Shown: positions 1 to 8,226 of the stretch, in pieces
Position numbering within the stretch: position 1 is the first letter of the stretch
Layout of the letters: each line of letters opens with the position of its first letter
Made by a program: the position numbers and the translations under genes
Notes under the pieces: generated by a model
Told to the model about the DNA's origin: nothing
Database searches by the model: none
Seen by the model: only the letters and a program-made list of their open reading frames with translations
Assembly (NCBI GenBank): GCA_902475285.1
Contig: CABRZA010000068.1
Span: 1-12,912, forward strand
Direction: 5' to 3'
Source of the DNA: an uncultured Porphyromonadaceae bacterium
Lineage (GTDB): Bacteria > Bacteroidota > Bacteroidia > Bacteroidales > Muribaculaceae
Length of the DNA stretch: 12,912 nt

Positions 1-735
1 GTCGCTTATCATCGCGATGGTCGCTTTCAGGCTGATGTCGCAAAAGCCCGACGAGCGGCATACCTACGGCTACAAGAAATTTACCATTCAGGCCTCGTTT
101 ATCAACGCATTGCTCCTCTATATTGCCGTCGGCGCCATACTGGTTGAATCAGTGGGAAAACTGCTCCACCCCGAGGCCGTCGACGGCGATGCAATAGCAT
201 GGGTGGCCGCTGCCGGCGTAGTGGTCAACGGTGTGACGGCATGGCTTTTCATGCGCGACAAGAGCCGCGACATAAACGTCAAGGGAGCATTCCTTCATAT
301 GGCCGCCGACACTCTCGTATCGGTAGGAGTGGTGATATCGGGTATAGTCATCCATTTCACCGGCCGGTACATTCTCGACCCTATAATCGGCATCCTGATT
401 GCTTTGATAATAGCATGGTCGACGCGCAGTCTGCTCGTTGAGAGCACACGGATGTCGATCGACGGCGTGCCGTCAACGGTCGACATGAAAGCATTGGAGA
501 AAGCCCTCGCCGAAGTCGAAGGCGTGGAGTGCATACACCATCTTCACGTGTGGCCGCTTTCCACCACCGAAATGCAATGACAGTGCACGTGGCAATTGCC
601 GATTTATCGAAACTCGGCGCCTTTGTGTCGGCAATAAAGCATGCTGCCAAGCACTACGGCGTTACGCATTCCACCGTCGAGGTGGAAACCGGGCAATCTA
701 CGTGCACTGAATCGTCGCTCTTCAACAACGACTGA
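1..735 (+). pseudogene. CDF-family cation efflux transporter, 5'-truncated by the window edge and frameshifted
   Basis: This is a cation diffusion facilitator of the inner membrane, a family that exports Zn2+, Fe2+, Co2+ or Cd2+ in exchange for protons. The reading frame is open from position 2; the ATG at 17 is internal, and the first helices with their metal ligands lie before the window. What remains starts with the family signature DERHTYGYKKF, followed by about four membrane helices. The fifth helix carries the HxxxD metal site (LHMAAD, codons near 296-310). The C-terminal cytoplasmic domain follows (VECIHHLHVWPLSTTE). The frame stops at 578-580, but the expected continuation (NAMTVHVAIADLSKLG... 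to HSTVEVE) runs in the next frame from 571 to the stop at 733-735. Restoring one A in the run at 570-572 joins the two halves as STTENAMTVHV, the usual family sequence. The gene is either a recent pseudogene or carries an assembly or sequencing error. It converges on the fecR-like gene with a 3-bp gap. Confidence 0.9.
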
Positions 736-738
736 CGC

Positions 739-1761
739 CTACTGCTGTACGGCAGGATAAATATGCACCACCATACGTTGAGCCGAATCGGCCTTATGCT
801 CAGTGACGCATCGGAGAGGAACCCCGATTTCGAGGAGATTCAAGATGTCCTGAAGGCTATCGCCATTGAATGTGGCGTGGTAACGGGCGGCGGCAAGCTC
901 AGGTGTCTGAATAACGAAGTCGACGGGATATATTTGCGACAGGCGCGTGAGTACGTCGTCGAGTCGGTCGTTGTCGAACATCAGGAATCCGTCCTTCCAC
1001 GAATAGCGTTTCTGGTTATCCGTCATTTGTGTGAGCTCGCTCGACGTGCCGCTGATGCGCAGGTGTTCGCCCGGCGACATCTCGAAGTGTCGGTTGGAAC
1101 CGGCGGTAACGTCGACATACCCTTCAAGCAGTGTCACTCCGTAGGGACATCCGGAATAAGCATTGACATTGAATGCTGTCCCCGTCGCCTTGACGTCGAT
1201 GTCGCCGGCACGGACTATAAACGGGTGTTCGGTGTCGGCGCTCACCTCGAAGTAACCTTCGCCCGAAAGACTTACTCGGCGCTCCTTGCCGGCAAAAACG
1301 GCCGGATATTCGAGCGAGCTGTTGGCGTTGAGCCACACTTGCGAGCCATCTGGAAGCCGGGTCTCCAAAACACTTCCGAAAGGCGCCGTAAGGCTCAGCA
1401 TCGCCACATCGGCATTTTGTGCCGGCGCACGCAATAAAAGATACGCCAACGCCACACAGAGCGGAAGCACCATGGCCGCGGCAAAACGCAGGGCAAAGAG
1501 ATGCCAGGCAGGCTTGACGCCCATTCTTTTGTGCACTCTCGACAGCGCTTTTTCTGTATCGATTTCCAATGGTGAGAATGCCGGGCTCATGGCTTCGTGG
1601 AGGGCGCGCTTCTGCTCGAACATAGTCCTGTTGTCGGGCGAAGCGGCCACCCATTCTTCGAGCAACGCCGTCTCACGACAGTCGGCAGTGCCTCTGAGCA
1701 CGTCTTCTATTATCCGGTCGATCTCGGGGGATAGAGACATATCGTGTGTTTCTGTGTCCAT
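739..1761 (-). CDS. FecR-family anti-sigma factor
   Basis: This 340-aa inner-membrane anti-sigma factor would hold the neighbouring ECF sigma factor until a signal arrives, normally from a SusC/TonB-dependent transducer. Residues 1-85 form a cytoplasmic sigma-binding region (IDRIIEDVLRG, then LLEEWVAASPDNRTMFEQ). One membrane helix spans about 88-110. The periplasmic FecR domain covers about 122-235, with the hallmark LPDGSQVWLNANSSLEYP at 137-154, GEGYFEVS at 167-174 and TGTAFNVNAY at 193-202. A DUF4974-like domain closes the protein (about 255-336, from KDGFLMFDNDRLDDVLTRLS). The length is normal for the Bacteroidetes family. The ATG lies 3 bp after the sigma-factor stop, so the pair is almost certainly co-transcribed and may be translationally coupled. 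It is the last gene of the minus-strand run, and no SusC/SusD gene follows it. Confidence 0.95.
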   Translation of the reverse strand: MDTETHDMSLSPEIDRIIEDVLRGTADCRETALLEEWVAASPDNRTMFEQKRALHEAMSPAFSPLEIDTEKALSRVHKRMGVKPAWHLFALRFAAAMVLPLCVALAYLLLRAPAQNADVAMLSLTAPFGSVLETRLPDGSQVWLNANSSLEYPAVFAGKERRVSLSGEGYFEVSADTEHPFIVRAGDIDVKATGTAFNVNAYSGCPYGVTLLEGYVDVTAGSNRHFEMSPGEHLRISGTSSELTQMTDNQKRYSWKDGFLMFDNDRLDDVLTRLSQIYPVDFVIQTPELAAARYHATFNGDSLQDILNLLEIGVPLRCVTEHKADSAQRMVVHIYPAVQQ

Positions 1762-1764
1762 ATG

Positions 1765-2355
1765 TTAGTTCATAATTATGAGTGTCAGGATAATGGCCCA
1801 GTGGCGGTTGAGAATCTTGCGGAAGTGGTTCTTCGCCCGGGCGATGCGGTCTTCCACGGTGCGCACCGAAATGCCGAGGGCTATGGCATTTTCGGCATAT
1901 TTCATACCTTGGTACCGACTCATGTTCCACGCTACCAATTCGTTTTCGCCCAACGATTTCTCAGCAGCGGCAATCAGCCTTATGAGTTCGCTGTACAAGA
2001 GGGGTTTGGAAGCATCGTCGTCGATGATATAAGGAAGAATCGAAAGGTATTCGGAGCTGTACCGGCGCACTACGGCTTCATGGTGCAACTTGTTGAGGCA
2101 TGCGTTCTGCGCGCTTCTCAGCAACCATGATTTCACACCGTTCACCGCCGACATGTCGGCTCTCTGCTCCCAAAGGCTGAGGAAGACCGACTGAGCTACA
2201 TCCTCACAATCTTCGCGTGTGCTCAGGAAATGGCTGCAAAACATCACGATATCGACGTAATATCTGCGGAAGAGGCAGTCGAATGCCATGCGGTCGCCGT
2301 TGCACACCGCCGCAATAAGGACTCTATCGTCTATATGGAGCCTTCGGTCCGACAT
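1765..2355 (-). CDS. ECF-type RNA polymerase sigma-70 factor
   Basis: This 196-aa extracytoplasmic-function sigma factor resembles the Bacteroidetes sigma factors that control polysaccharide utilization genes. Region 2 spans about residues 20-88: DRMAFDCLFRRYYVDIVMFC, then the core-binding/-10 recognition segment EDCEDVAQSVFLSLWEQR, then VKSWLLRSAQNACLNKL. Region 4 covers about 125-182, with the helix-turn-helix segment MKYAENAIALGISVRTVEDRIARAKNHFRK. The start is the ATG 12 bp after the GH3 stop, which leaves no room for a strong separate promoter, and no TAnnTTTG motif was seen there. The gene is followed 3 bp later by its FecR partner. Position is unusual: such pairs normally precede a susC/susD pair, while this one trails a block of hydrolase genes. 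It may therefore be expressed with the enzymes it controls, or act on a distant locus. Neither possibility can be decided from the window. Confidence 0.95.
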   Translation of the reverse strand: MSDRRLHIDDRVLIAAVCNGDRMAFDCLFRRYYVDIVMFCSHFLSTREDCEDVAQSVFLSLWEQRADMSAVNGVKSWLLRSAQNACLNKLHHEAVVRRYSSEYLSILPYIIDDDASKPLLYSELIRLIAAAEKSLGENELVAWNMSRYQGMKYAENAIALGISVRTVEDRIARAKNHFRKILNRHWAIILTLIIMN

Positions 2356-2367
2356 TGTATAATTTAC

Positions 2368-4479
2368 TCAGTCTGCTATCGTTACAGATACTTGTCGGGC
2401 AATGTCGGCCGACGATCTACCGATATAGAACATGTATTCACCCGGGTTAAATTCCCAACGGTGCGTGCGGTCGCTCCAAAAAGCCAAGTAGCTGGAGCTT
2501 AGCTTAAAAACGGCAACTTTCGTTTCGCCGGGAGCAAGATTCACTTTACATATTCCTTTAAGCTCCTTGCCCGGACGGCTTACAGTCGGATGCACCTCCC
2601 CGACATATAGCTGAACGACTTCAGCGCCGGAGCGTGTGCCGGTGTTCTTCACATTCGCGCTCACCCGAATTCTGCCGTCGGCAATTTCTACAATTGGCTC
2701 GGATATTTCAAAGGTGGTATAGCTAAGACCGTGACCGAATGGATAGAGAGGCGACAGACCTTTGCTTTCGTACCAACGGTGCCCTGTGAATACCGATTCA
2801 CGGTAGGGAATGTCGTAAGGCTGAGGAGCCTTGTAAGTAAGCTGCCCCAAACTATTGTAAAGCTCGCCGGCACATTCGGGCAGTATACCCGACGAGGTAT
2901 CGGAATATTCACGGGCGATGGTCATGGGGAGCTTGCCCGAAGGGTTGACGTCGCCGGCCAGAATATCGGCCACGGCACGCATGCCGTTCTGTCCGGGATA
3001 CCAGCAGTAGAGGATGGCCGCCACACGGTCGTTCCAGTCGGTCATTCGCACGCCCGAGCCGGTGATTACGAGCACAACCGTATTGGAATTGTTGGCCGCG
3101 GTGCGGACGACAAGAGCCTCGTCGGCTTCCGAAAGGGAGAAAGGACGCTCGACACATTCGAGGTCGATGGTGCCGACCGTGGCTATCACGACGTCGGCAG
3201 CAGAGAGTTGTTCATCCGTGGGATTGTCAACAAACTCCACATTGACACCTAACTTATCAGTAAGAGCCTGGCGCAAGGAAAGATAATCGTAACCGTCGAC
3301 ATCGCCCGACGAGTAGGGATTGCGCCCTTCCATGCGCGGATTGTCGTCGAGGAAGCGGCCCGTGACCAACACTTTCTTATCCTGTGCCAAGGGCAGCACT
3401 CCGGTGTTGCGCAGCAGCACCGTGCCTTCGGCGGCGGTGCGGTAGGCCACGTCGGCATGCTCGGGGAATTTTGCAAGCAATTCGGGTTTATACTTGGGGC
3501 GGTCGTAGAAGCCGAAAGCAATGGCGGTGGCTATCACAGGCCGTATCATCGAGTCGATTTGCGCCTCGCTTATCTCGCCCGAGGCAAGGGCCTCGTCAAT
3601 CATGTCGCGCTCCTTCCGGTCACCGGGGAACACGGTGTTCTGTCCGCTGGCGATAGTCTTGCGGCCGTCGTTTATGGCGCCCCAGTCCGACATCACAGCA
3701 CCCCGGAAACCGAGGTCACGGCGCAGGAGGGTGTCAATCACGAATTTGCTTTGGCTGGCCCACTCGCCGTTTACAAGGTTGTATCCAGTCATGATGTAGG
3801 CGCATCCGGCTTCGATGCCGGCGCGGAACGGAGCCATATACACCTCATGTAGCGCCCGCTCGTCGATAATCGAATTGGCCGACTGGCGGTAGAGCTCATA
3901 CTCGTTACCCACGAAATGCTTCATGCAGGCCGCCGTACCCGTCGACTGCAAGCCTTCCACATAGTTGGCCGCCATAAGCCCCGACAGATAAGGATCTTCG
4001 CCAAGATACTCGTAATTGCGTCCGCACTGCGGATTTTTGGTAATGTTGGCGCCGGGACCAAGAAGAATTTCGATGCCGCCCGCACGACACTCCTCACCGA
4101 TAGCCTTCGCGTAGTCGTAGGCCAGCGACGGATTGAAGGTAGCCGCCACAGTCACGGTTGCAGGGAAGGCTGTCGAGCGCTCGAGCTGTTTCACAAGGGT
4201 TGTGTCGTCGAGGTCGCGACGTATATGCACACCCTGGCCGCCGTCGGAAAGATAGAGGTAGGGTATGCCTTTTTCAGGAACACCGTAGTAGTAAAACGTA
4301 CTGTGACCCAGCATGAAATTCTTTTTCTCTTCAAGCGTCAGCTGTGCAATCTTGCTGTCGGCTTCGGCGTAGGCTTTGTCCCAGTCTACATTCTCGACGC
4401 CGGCAGATTTATCTGTCGAGCATGCCGCGGCGGCGAAAGCAAGCAGTGCCACGGCGCCAATAGTATATATTGCTTTCAT
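2368..4479 (-). CDS. Glycoside hydrolase family 3 lipoprotein (beta-glucosidase-like)
   Basis: This 703-aa GH3 enzyme would remove terminal beta-linked glucose, xylose or a related sugar by a retaining mechanism. It begins with a lipoprotein signal ending in AAAAC, with acylated Cys20, so it should be membrane-anchored in the periplasm or on the outer membrane. The N-terminal (beta/alpha)8 domain (about 40-325) shows YLSDGGQGVH (76-85), STAFPATVTVAATF (102-115), KHFVGNEYE (187-195) and the nucleophile motif VMSDWGA with Asp265. The alpha/beta sandwich follows (about 345-580), with GTVLLRNTGVLPL (352-364) and the segment LECVERPFSLSEAD (440-453), where the acid/base Glu is expected (Glu441 or Glu444). 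A fibronectin III-like domain ends the protein (about 605-690, after YPFGHGLSYTTFE). No PA14 insertion is visible. The ATG lies 2 bp after the GH97 stop, so the two genes form a tight pair. Family assignment is firm; the sugar removed is inferred only. Confidence 0.95.
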   Translation of the reverse strand: MKAIYTIGAVALLAFAAAACSTDKSAGVENVDWDKAYAEADSKIAQLTLEEKKNFMLGHSTFYYYGVPEKGIPYLYLSDGGQGVHIRRDLDDTTLVKQLERSTAFPATVTVAATFNPSLAYDYAKAIGEECRAGGIEILLGPGANITKNPQCGRNYEYLGEDPYLSGLMAANYVEGLQSTGTAACMKHFVGNEYELYRQSANSIIDERALHEVYMAPFRAGIEAGCAYIMTGYNLVNGEWASQSKFVIDTLLRRDLGFRGAVMSDWGAINDGRKTIASGQNTVFPGDRKERDMIDEALASGEISEAQIDSMIRPVIATAIAFGFYDRPKYKPELLAKFPEHADVAYRTAAEGTVLLRNTGVLPLAQDKKVLVTGRFLDDNPRMEGRNPYSSGDVDGYDYLSLRQALTDKLGVNVEFVDNPTDEQLSAADVVIATVGTIDLECVERPFSLSEADEALVVRTAANNSNTVVLVITGSGVRMTDWNDRVAAILYCWYPGQNGMRAVADILAGDVNPSGKLPMTIAREYSDTSSGILPECAGELYNSLGQLTYKAPQPYDIPYRESVFTGHRWYESKGLSPLYPFGHGLSYTTFEISEPIVEIADGRIRVSANVKNTGTRSGAEVVQLYVGEVHPTVSRPGKELKGICKVNLAPGETKVAVFKLSSSYLAFWSDRTHRWEFNPGEYMFYIGRSSADIARQVSVTIAD

Positions 4480-4481
4480 AA

Positions 4482-6446
4482 TTACTTCTTGGTGATTTTG
4501 GCTGCGAAACCGCCGCCGGGTGCAAGATGGATGGTTTTGGAATTGCCGACGGGCTCGGCGATGCGTTTGTAGTCGGTGGCATCACGGTGGGCGTTGCGGC
4601 CGTCCACATACCACTCGGCCTCGTAGTTGCCTTCGGGAAGGAAGGTAAGGTCGACGGTAATGTCGCGCGGTGTCCAGTTTGTTATGCCCCCCACATACCA
4701 GTCGTTACCCTTGCGGCGCGCCGTCACGCAGTATTCGCCCATCTCGCCGTCGAGCACAATCGTTTCATCCCATACTGTGGGGATGGCGGCGATATAGTCG
4801 GTGCACTCCTGCTCGGCCTCATAGTTGGTGGGACTGTCACAAAGCATGTTGAGCGGCGAGTCGAGGATGGCGTACAGGGCGAGCTGGTGGCAACGGGTGC
4901 CCTGACTCATGGGCTGCGTGTTGCAGGCGCGGTATGTGTCGTGGGTGCCGTTGAGCATGGCGCCCTGCGTGTAGTCCATCGGCCCGGCTGCTTGACGTAT
5001 AAAAGGAATGAAGGTATCGTAGCGCACTTGGTCGAGATCAATACCGTAGCCTTTGAGCCGCTCCAGACCGTTGACGCCCTCGGTGTTGAGCACATTGGGC
5101 CACTTGCGGTTGAGGCCGGCAGGAATGTGGTAGCCGTGGAGGTCGAGCACGAGGCGATAGCGTGAGGCTGTTTCCGCAGCCTTTTCAACAAACTCTTCCA
5201 CAATCTGGTCGTTGCGGTCGAAGAAATCGACCTTGAAGCCCTTTACGCCCATCTCGGCATAGTGGCGGCACACCTCCTCGAGGTCTTTCTCGAAAGGCGC
5301 GAAGCCTGCCCATAGGATAATGCCCACGCCCTTGTCGGCGGCATACTTCACTATGCCCGGCATGTCGATTTGCGGCACCACGCTGAACAGCTCGCCGCAG
5401 CCCGGCACGCTCCAGCCGTCGTCCATTATCACATATTCAATGCCGTTGGCGGCGGCAAAGTCGATGTAATATTTATAAGTATCCTGATTTACACCGGCCT
5501 CGAAGTCCACACCCTTGATGTTCCAGTTGTTCCACCAGTCCCACGCCACCTTGCCGGGCTTTATCCACGACGTGTCGGCTATTTGGCTCGGGGCTGCAAG
5601 GAGGTATGTGAGCTGACTGTTGGCGAGATCCTTGTCGTCGTCGCCGATAATGGCCATGCGCCATGGCAATGCGCGACCCCCTTCGAGACGAGCTATATAG
5701 TTCTCCCGCTCCTCCACAATCCTCTGAATGTCGATATAACCGCCGATAGATTCCTTGGACGGTCGGCGCGGATGCACGCCTTTGAGCGATGCGCCCTCCC
5801 CTCCGAGAAGATATAGACCGGGATATGAGCTGAGGTCGCTCTCGGTGATGAGCACCTTGACACTGTCGGAAGGCTCTACGGCAACCGGAAGGAACATCAT
5901 CCGCTTGGGGTCGAGCGACGGTACGAGCGCCTGTGTATAATCATTCTCGAAGGAGTTGAAGAACTGCGACTCCATGTCGGTACAGCGGTCGGCGCGGATA
6001 TAGCCAACCGTGGCTTTGGCATCGGCGGCAAAAGTATAGCTCACACCCTCGTCGGCAATCTCTACGGGCTTCTTGCCCGTATAGACCCATCGGTAGGCCA
6101 CGCCGTCGTCATACGCGCGGAATTCTATCTTCCAGTCCTTCCCGGCTTTGAAGGTAAGGCCGTTGTATTTGTCTGCGATACTTGTACTGCGATAGAACGG
6201 CGACGGTACCGACGTGTCGACCGACGACGCCTTGGGCGATTTTACAGAGTGTATTTCTGTGCCATCTGCGAGAGTCATGGCGGCTTTGCCGTCGAGCACC
6301 GCACGGCCGTTGAATGTCACGGTATAGTCTAGGCGGTCGCTTATTGTGGCTTTGATGGTCCCGTCGGGCGACGCAAGGGTAAAGTCGCGCGCGGTTGCCG
6401 GCAGGAGCATGGCCGAAAAGAGAAACGTGGATATTACTTTTTTCAT
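4482..6446 (-). CDS. Glycoside hydrolase family 97 enzyme (alpha-galactosidase/alpha-glucosidase), retaining-type residues
   Basis: This 654-aa GH97 enzyme hydrolyses terminal alpha-linked hexoses in the periplasm; the family needs Ca2+. A signal peptide (MKKVISTFLFSAMLLPATA, no lipobox) precedes the N-terminal beta-super-sandwich (about 20-285). The (beta/alpha)8 domain (about 290-565) includes KVAWDWWNNWNIKGVDF (299-315), EYVIMDDGWS (337-346), GFKVDFFDRNDQ (403-414) and NVLNTEGVNG (451-460). A C-terminal beta domain (about 570-654) follows. GH97 contains inverting SusB-like alpha-glucosidases and retaining alpha-galactosidases that use an Asp nucleophile. Asp407 in KVDFFDR and Glu456 in NTEG match the retaining layout, so alpha-galactosidase is the better guess. 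The ATG at 6446 was chosen over an upstream TTG at 6467, because the signal peptide begins here and the TTG lies inside the -7 promoter element. The gene has its own likely promoter and is coupled to GH3 by a 2-bp gap. Confidence 0.93.
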   Translation of the reverse strand: MKKVISTFLFSAMLLPATARDFTLASPDGTIKATISDRLDYTVTFNGRAVLDGKAAMTLADGTEIHSVKSPKASSVDTSVPSPFYRSTSIADKYNGLTFKAGKDWKIEFRAYDDGVAYRWVYTGKKPVEIADEGVSYTFAADAKATVGYIRADRCTDMESQFFNSFENDYTQALVPSLDPKRMMFLPVAVEPSDSVKVLITESDLSSYPGLYLLGGEGASLKGVHPRRPSKESIGGYIDIQRIVEERENYIARLEGGRALPWRMAIIGDDDKDLANSQLTYLLAAPSQIADTSWIKPGKVAWDWWNNWNIKGVDFEAGVNQDTYKYYIDFAAANGIEYVIMDDGWSVPGCGELFSVVPQIDMPGIVKYAADKGVGIILWAGFAPFEKDLEEVCRHYAEMGVKGFKVDFFDRNDQIVEEFVEKAAETASRYRLVLDLHGYHIPAGLNRKWPNVLNTEGVNGLERLKGYGIDLDQVRYDTFIPFIRQAAGPMDYTQGAMLNGTHDTYRACNTQPMSQGTRCHQLALYAILDSPLNMLCDSPTNYEAEQECTDYIAAIPTVWDETIVLDGEMGEYCVTARRKGNDWYVGGITNWTPRDITVDLTFLPEGNYEAEWYVDGRNAHRDATDYKRIAEPVGNSKTIHLAPGGGFAAKITKK

Positions 6447-6464
6447 GTGTTGGATAAGGATAGG

Positions 6465-6494
6465 CAAAGATACGTATTATTTACGGGAAAGCAA
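6465..6494 (-). promoter_or_regulatory. Bacteroidetes-type promoter upstream of the GH97 gene
   Basis: On the minus strand, TATCTTTG at 6472-6465 matches the -7 consensus TAnnTTTG exactly. TTG at 6494-6492 serves as the -33 element, with 19 bp between them, which is the usual spacing for the housekeeping sigma factor of Bacteroidetes. The -7 element ends 18 bp before the ATG at 6446, giving a leader of roughly 10-15 nt. The -33 element lies in the last codons of the GH123 gene, whose stop is at 6477-6479. The promoter would let GH97, GH3, the sigma factor and FecR be transcribed independently of the upstream genes. It was found by eye and not tested. Confidence 0.6.
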
Positions 6495-8225
6495 GTCAAT
6501 GGCACGTTCCAAATCATTGACAATTACGTCGGAGGGTTCAGAGGCGCTCATGCCGTTGCAGATGATTGGCGCCAGGGCTGCGGCGAGGGCTGTGAGACCG
6601 GCGGTATCGCCGGCTGCCGACATGGCGTCGCGCAGCAAGCGGATTTTCTCGCTGAGCTGCACGCCCTCGGCGAAGCGCTCGTAGCGCACCGACGAGCGCC
6701 CGTCGGGATAGATGAAGTAGGTGTCGCCGGGGCCGAACATGCGCCAGCGCGTGTCGGTGAGCGGCGTATCGTTCCAGTTCTGGAACGACCAGTGGAGGTA
6801 TCCGTCGTAACCGCTGGCCGTGGCGTAGACGGGGAGATAGGCGCCGTCGGCGGGGTCGTTGTTGCTGAACTGGCTGGGCTCGGGCTGCGAGCAGCAAGTG
6901 TAGCGCAGGCTCGTCATGCCCTTGGCGCTGCGTGCGGCCTGCTCCTCGGCCGTGAGGTAGCTGTTGCGGCCGAAGGCATAGCTGTCGATCACATCGACGA
7001 GCTCCTTGTGATAGTCACCGGCGAGGCCCATCTTGATGTCGGGCACCGCGGCTTTGGCCACGGCTATGGCATCGCGCATCTGCTCGGGGCTGCGCTCGTC
7101 CATGTAGATGTATGTTTTGTCGAACCAGCCCTTGGCCCGGACATGGTCGGCAAGCGCTTTGATAGCCGCCGTCCACAGCTCGCGGTATTCCGGCGAAGAG
7201 GTGGGCGCTTCGAGGAACTCATAACGCCCCGTGGCGCGGTCGAGGTAGCGGAACTTCATCTGCCAGGGCACCATGGTGAAGCACTCTATGGCGCGGTCGA
7301 TGCCCTGCGTGGCCATGAACTCAACGTAGCGGTCGAACACGTCGTAGCCGAACGTCCATGTGGCGTCGGGCTCGCGCACGGTTTCGACCATGGGCTCGAA
7401 CTTGTCGTTGCTCTGCTCGCCCCAGGGCTCGTAGAAGAGGATAGTGGTCACAGCCTTCTGACCGGCTCGCTTCATTAATTCTGCGTAGGGTTTGAGGCGC
7501 TCGAAGTGCTCGGCGCTCCATGCCGGCACGCCATAGTAGCGCGACACGGCGTAGGGCTGCTGCCACAGGTCGAGGTAGAAGGCATAGTCCTCGGGCGCCG
7601 GAAGCGTGCGTGAGATAACGTCGATGCCGAGTTTGATTTTGGCCAGCTCCTTGCCCCCGTCGGCCTTGCGCAGCGACAGCGTGGCGAAGTAACGACCGGG
7701 CTCGATGTCACGCGGCACCTCGACGGTACACCATATCGGCCGCACACTGCGTGCCGGCAGCTCGGCCACAGTGCCGGGAAGGTCGATGACGTCGGCCACG
7801 GTATATGCCGGGATGGTGTCGGGGTCGACGTGGCCGCAGGCGCGCATGTCGTTGGTCCAAACATAGCGCATGAGCATGGCCCCCGAGCCGGGCATGGCCA
7901 CTGCCCTGCCCTTGGCGTCGCGGAAATCCGATAATTCGACGCGTATCGGGCCTGCGTCCTTGCGGCTTACGGCAAGGGCCTCGAGGCCAAGGCGTTCGCC
8001 TCGCCATGCGGTCACGGTAGTATCGGAGCACTTCGCTTGGGGCGGCGTGGCGAATTGGCGGTAGTGGTGGTCCTTCGACACCCACGAGAGCGTCAGCGCC
8101 TTGCCGCCCTTCTTCCAGCCGGCGATGTCGACGGCAGAAGTGTCGACGGGTTCGATATATTCTGTTGCCGCAACAAGCGACGGCGCCGCGAGGCATGCGG
8201 CCATGAGCAGGATGGGTTTCAGCAT
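6477..8225 (-). CDS. Glycoside hydrolase family 123 (DUF4091) beta-N-acetylgalactosaminidase-like protein
   Basis: This 582-aa secreted protein has the DUF4091/GH123 catalytic domain. Characterised GH123 enzymes remove terminal beta-GalNAc by substrate-assisted catalysis, using an Asp-Glu pair. Residues 1-20 are a signal peptide (MLKPILLMAACLAAPSLVAA). An N-terminal beta-sandwich follows (about 25-205), with YVWTNDMRACG (121-131), RPIWCTVEVP and EPGRYFATLSL. The TIM-barrel-like domain begins near YAFYLDLWQQPYAVSRYYGV (214-233) and carries PWGEQSNDKFEP (267-278). The pair Asp376-Glu377 in YIYMDERSPEQM fits the catalytic pair of the family. A C-terminal part with HWSFQNWND completes the fold. 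The ATG at 8225 comes one base after the preceding stop (TGA, C, ATG), implying translational coupling; an ATG at 8267 would add a charged extension before the signal peptide. Activity on GalNAc is inferred from the family; many DUF4091 proteins remain uncharacterised. Confidence 0.88.
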   Translation of the reverse strand: MLKPILLMAACLAAPSLVAATEYIEPVDTSAVDIAGWKKGGKALTLSWVSKDHHYRQFATPPQAKCSDTTVTAWRGERLGLEALAVSRKDAGPIRVELSDFRDAKGRAVAMPGSGAMLMRYVWTNDMRACGHVDPDTIPAYTVADVIDLPGTVAELPARSVRPIWCTVEVPRDIEPGRYFATLSLRKADGGKELAKIKLGIDVISRTLPAPEDYAFYLDLWQQPYAVSRYYGVPAWSAEHFERLKPYAELMKRAGQKAVTTILFYEPWGEQSNDKFEPMVETVREPDATWTFGYDVFDRYVEFMATQGIDRAIECFTMVPWQMKFRYLDRATGRYEFLEAPTSSPEYRELWTAAIKALADHVRAKGWFDKTYIYMDERSPEQMRDAIAVAKAAVPDIKMGLAGDYHKELVDVIDSYAFGRNSYLTAEEQAARSAKGMTSLRYTCCSQPEPSQFSNNDPADGAYLPVYATASGYDGYLHWSFQNWNDTPLTDTRWRMFGPGDTYFIYPDGRSSVRYERFAEGVQLSEKIRLLRDAMSAAGDTAGLTALAAALAPIICNGMSASEPSDVIVNDLERAIDLLSRK

Positions 8226-8226
8226 G

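Noticed and set aside
569..582. Programmed ribosomal frameshift in the CDF gene
   Set aside because: No classical slippery heptamer or following stem-loop was recognised, and the CDF family is not known to use recoding; mutation or sequencing error is simpler.
6447..7478. A 343-aa open frame on the plus strand opposite GH123
   Set aside because: It has antisense composition, no signal or motif, and overlaps an intact DUF4091 gene and the GH97 promoter.
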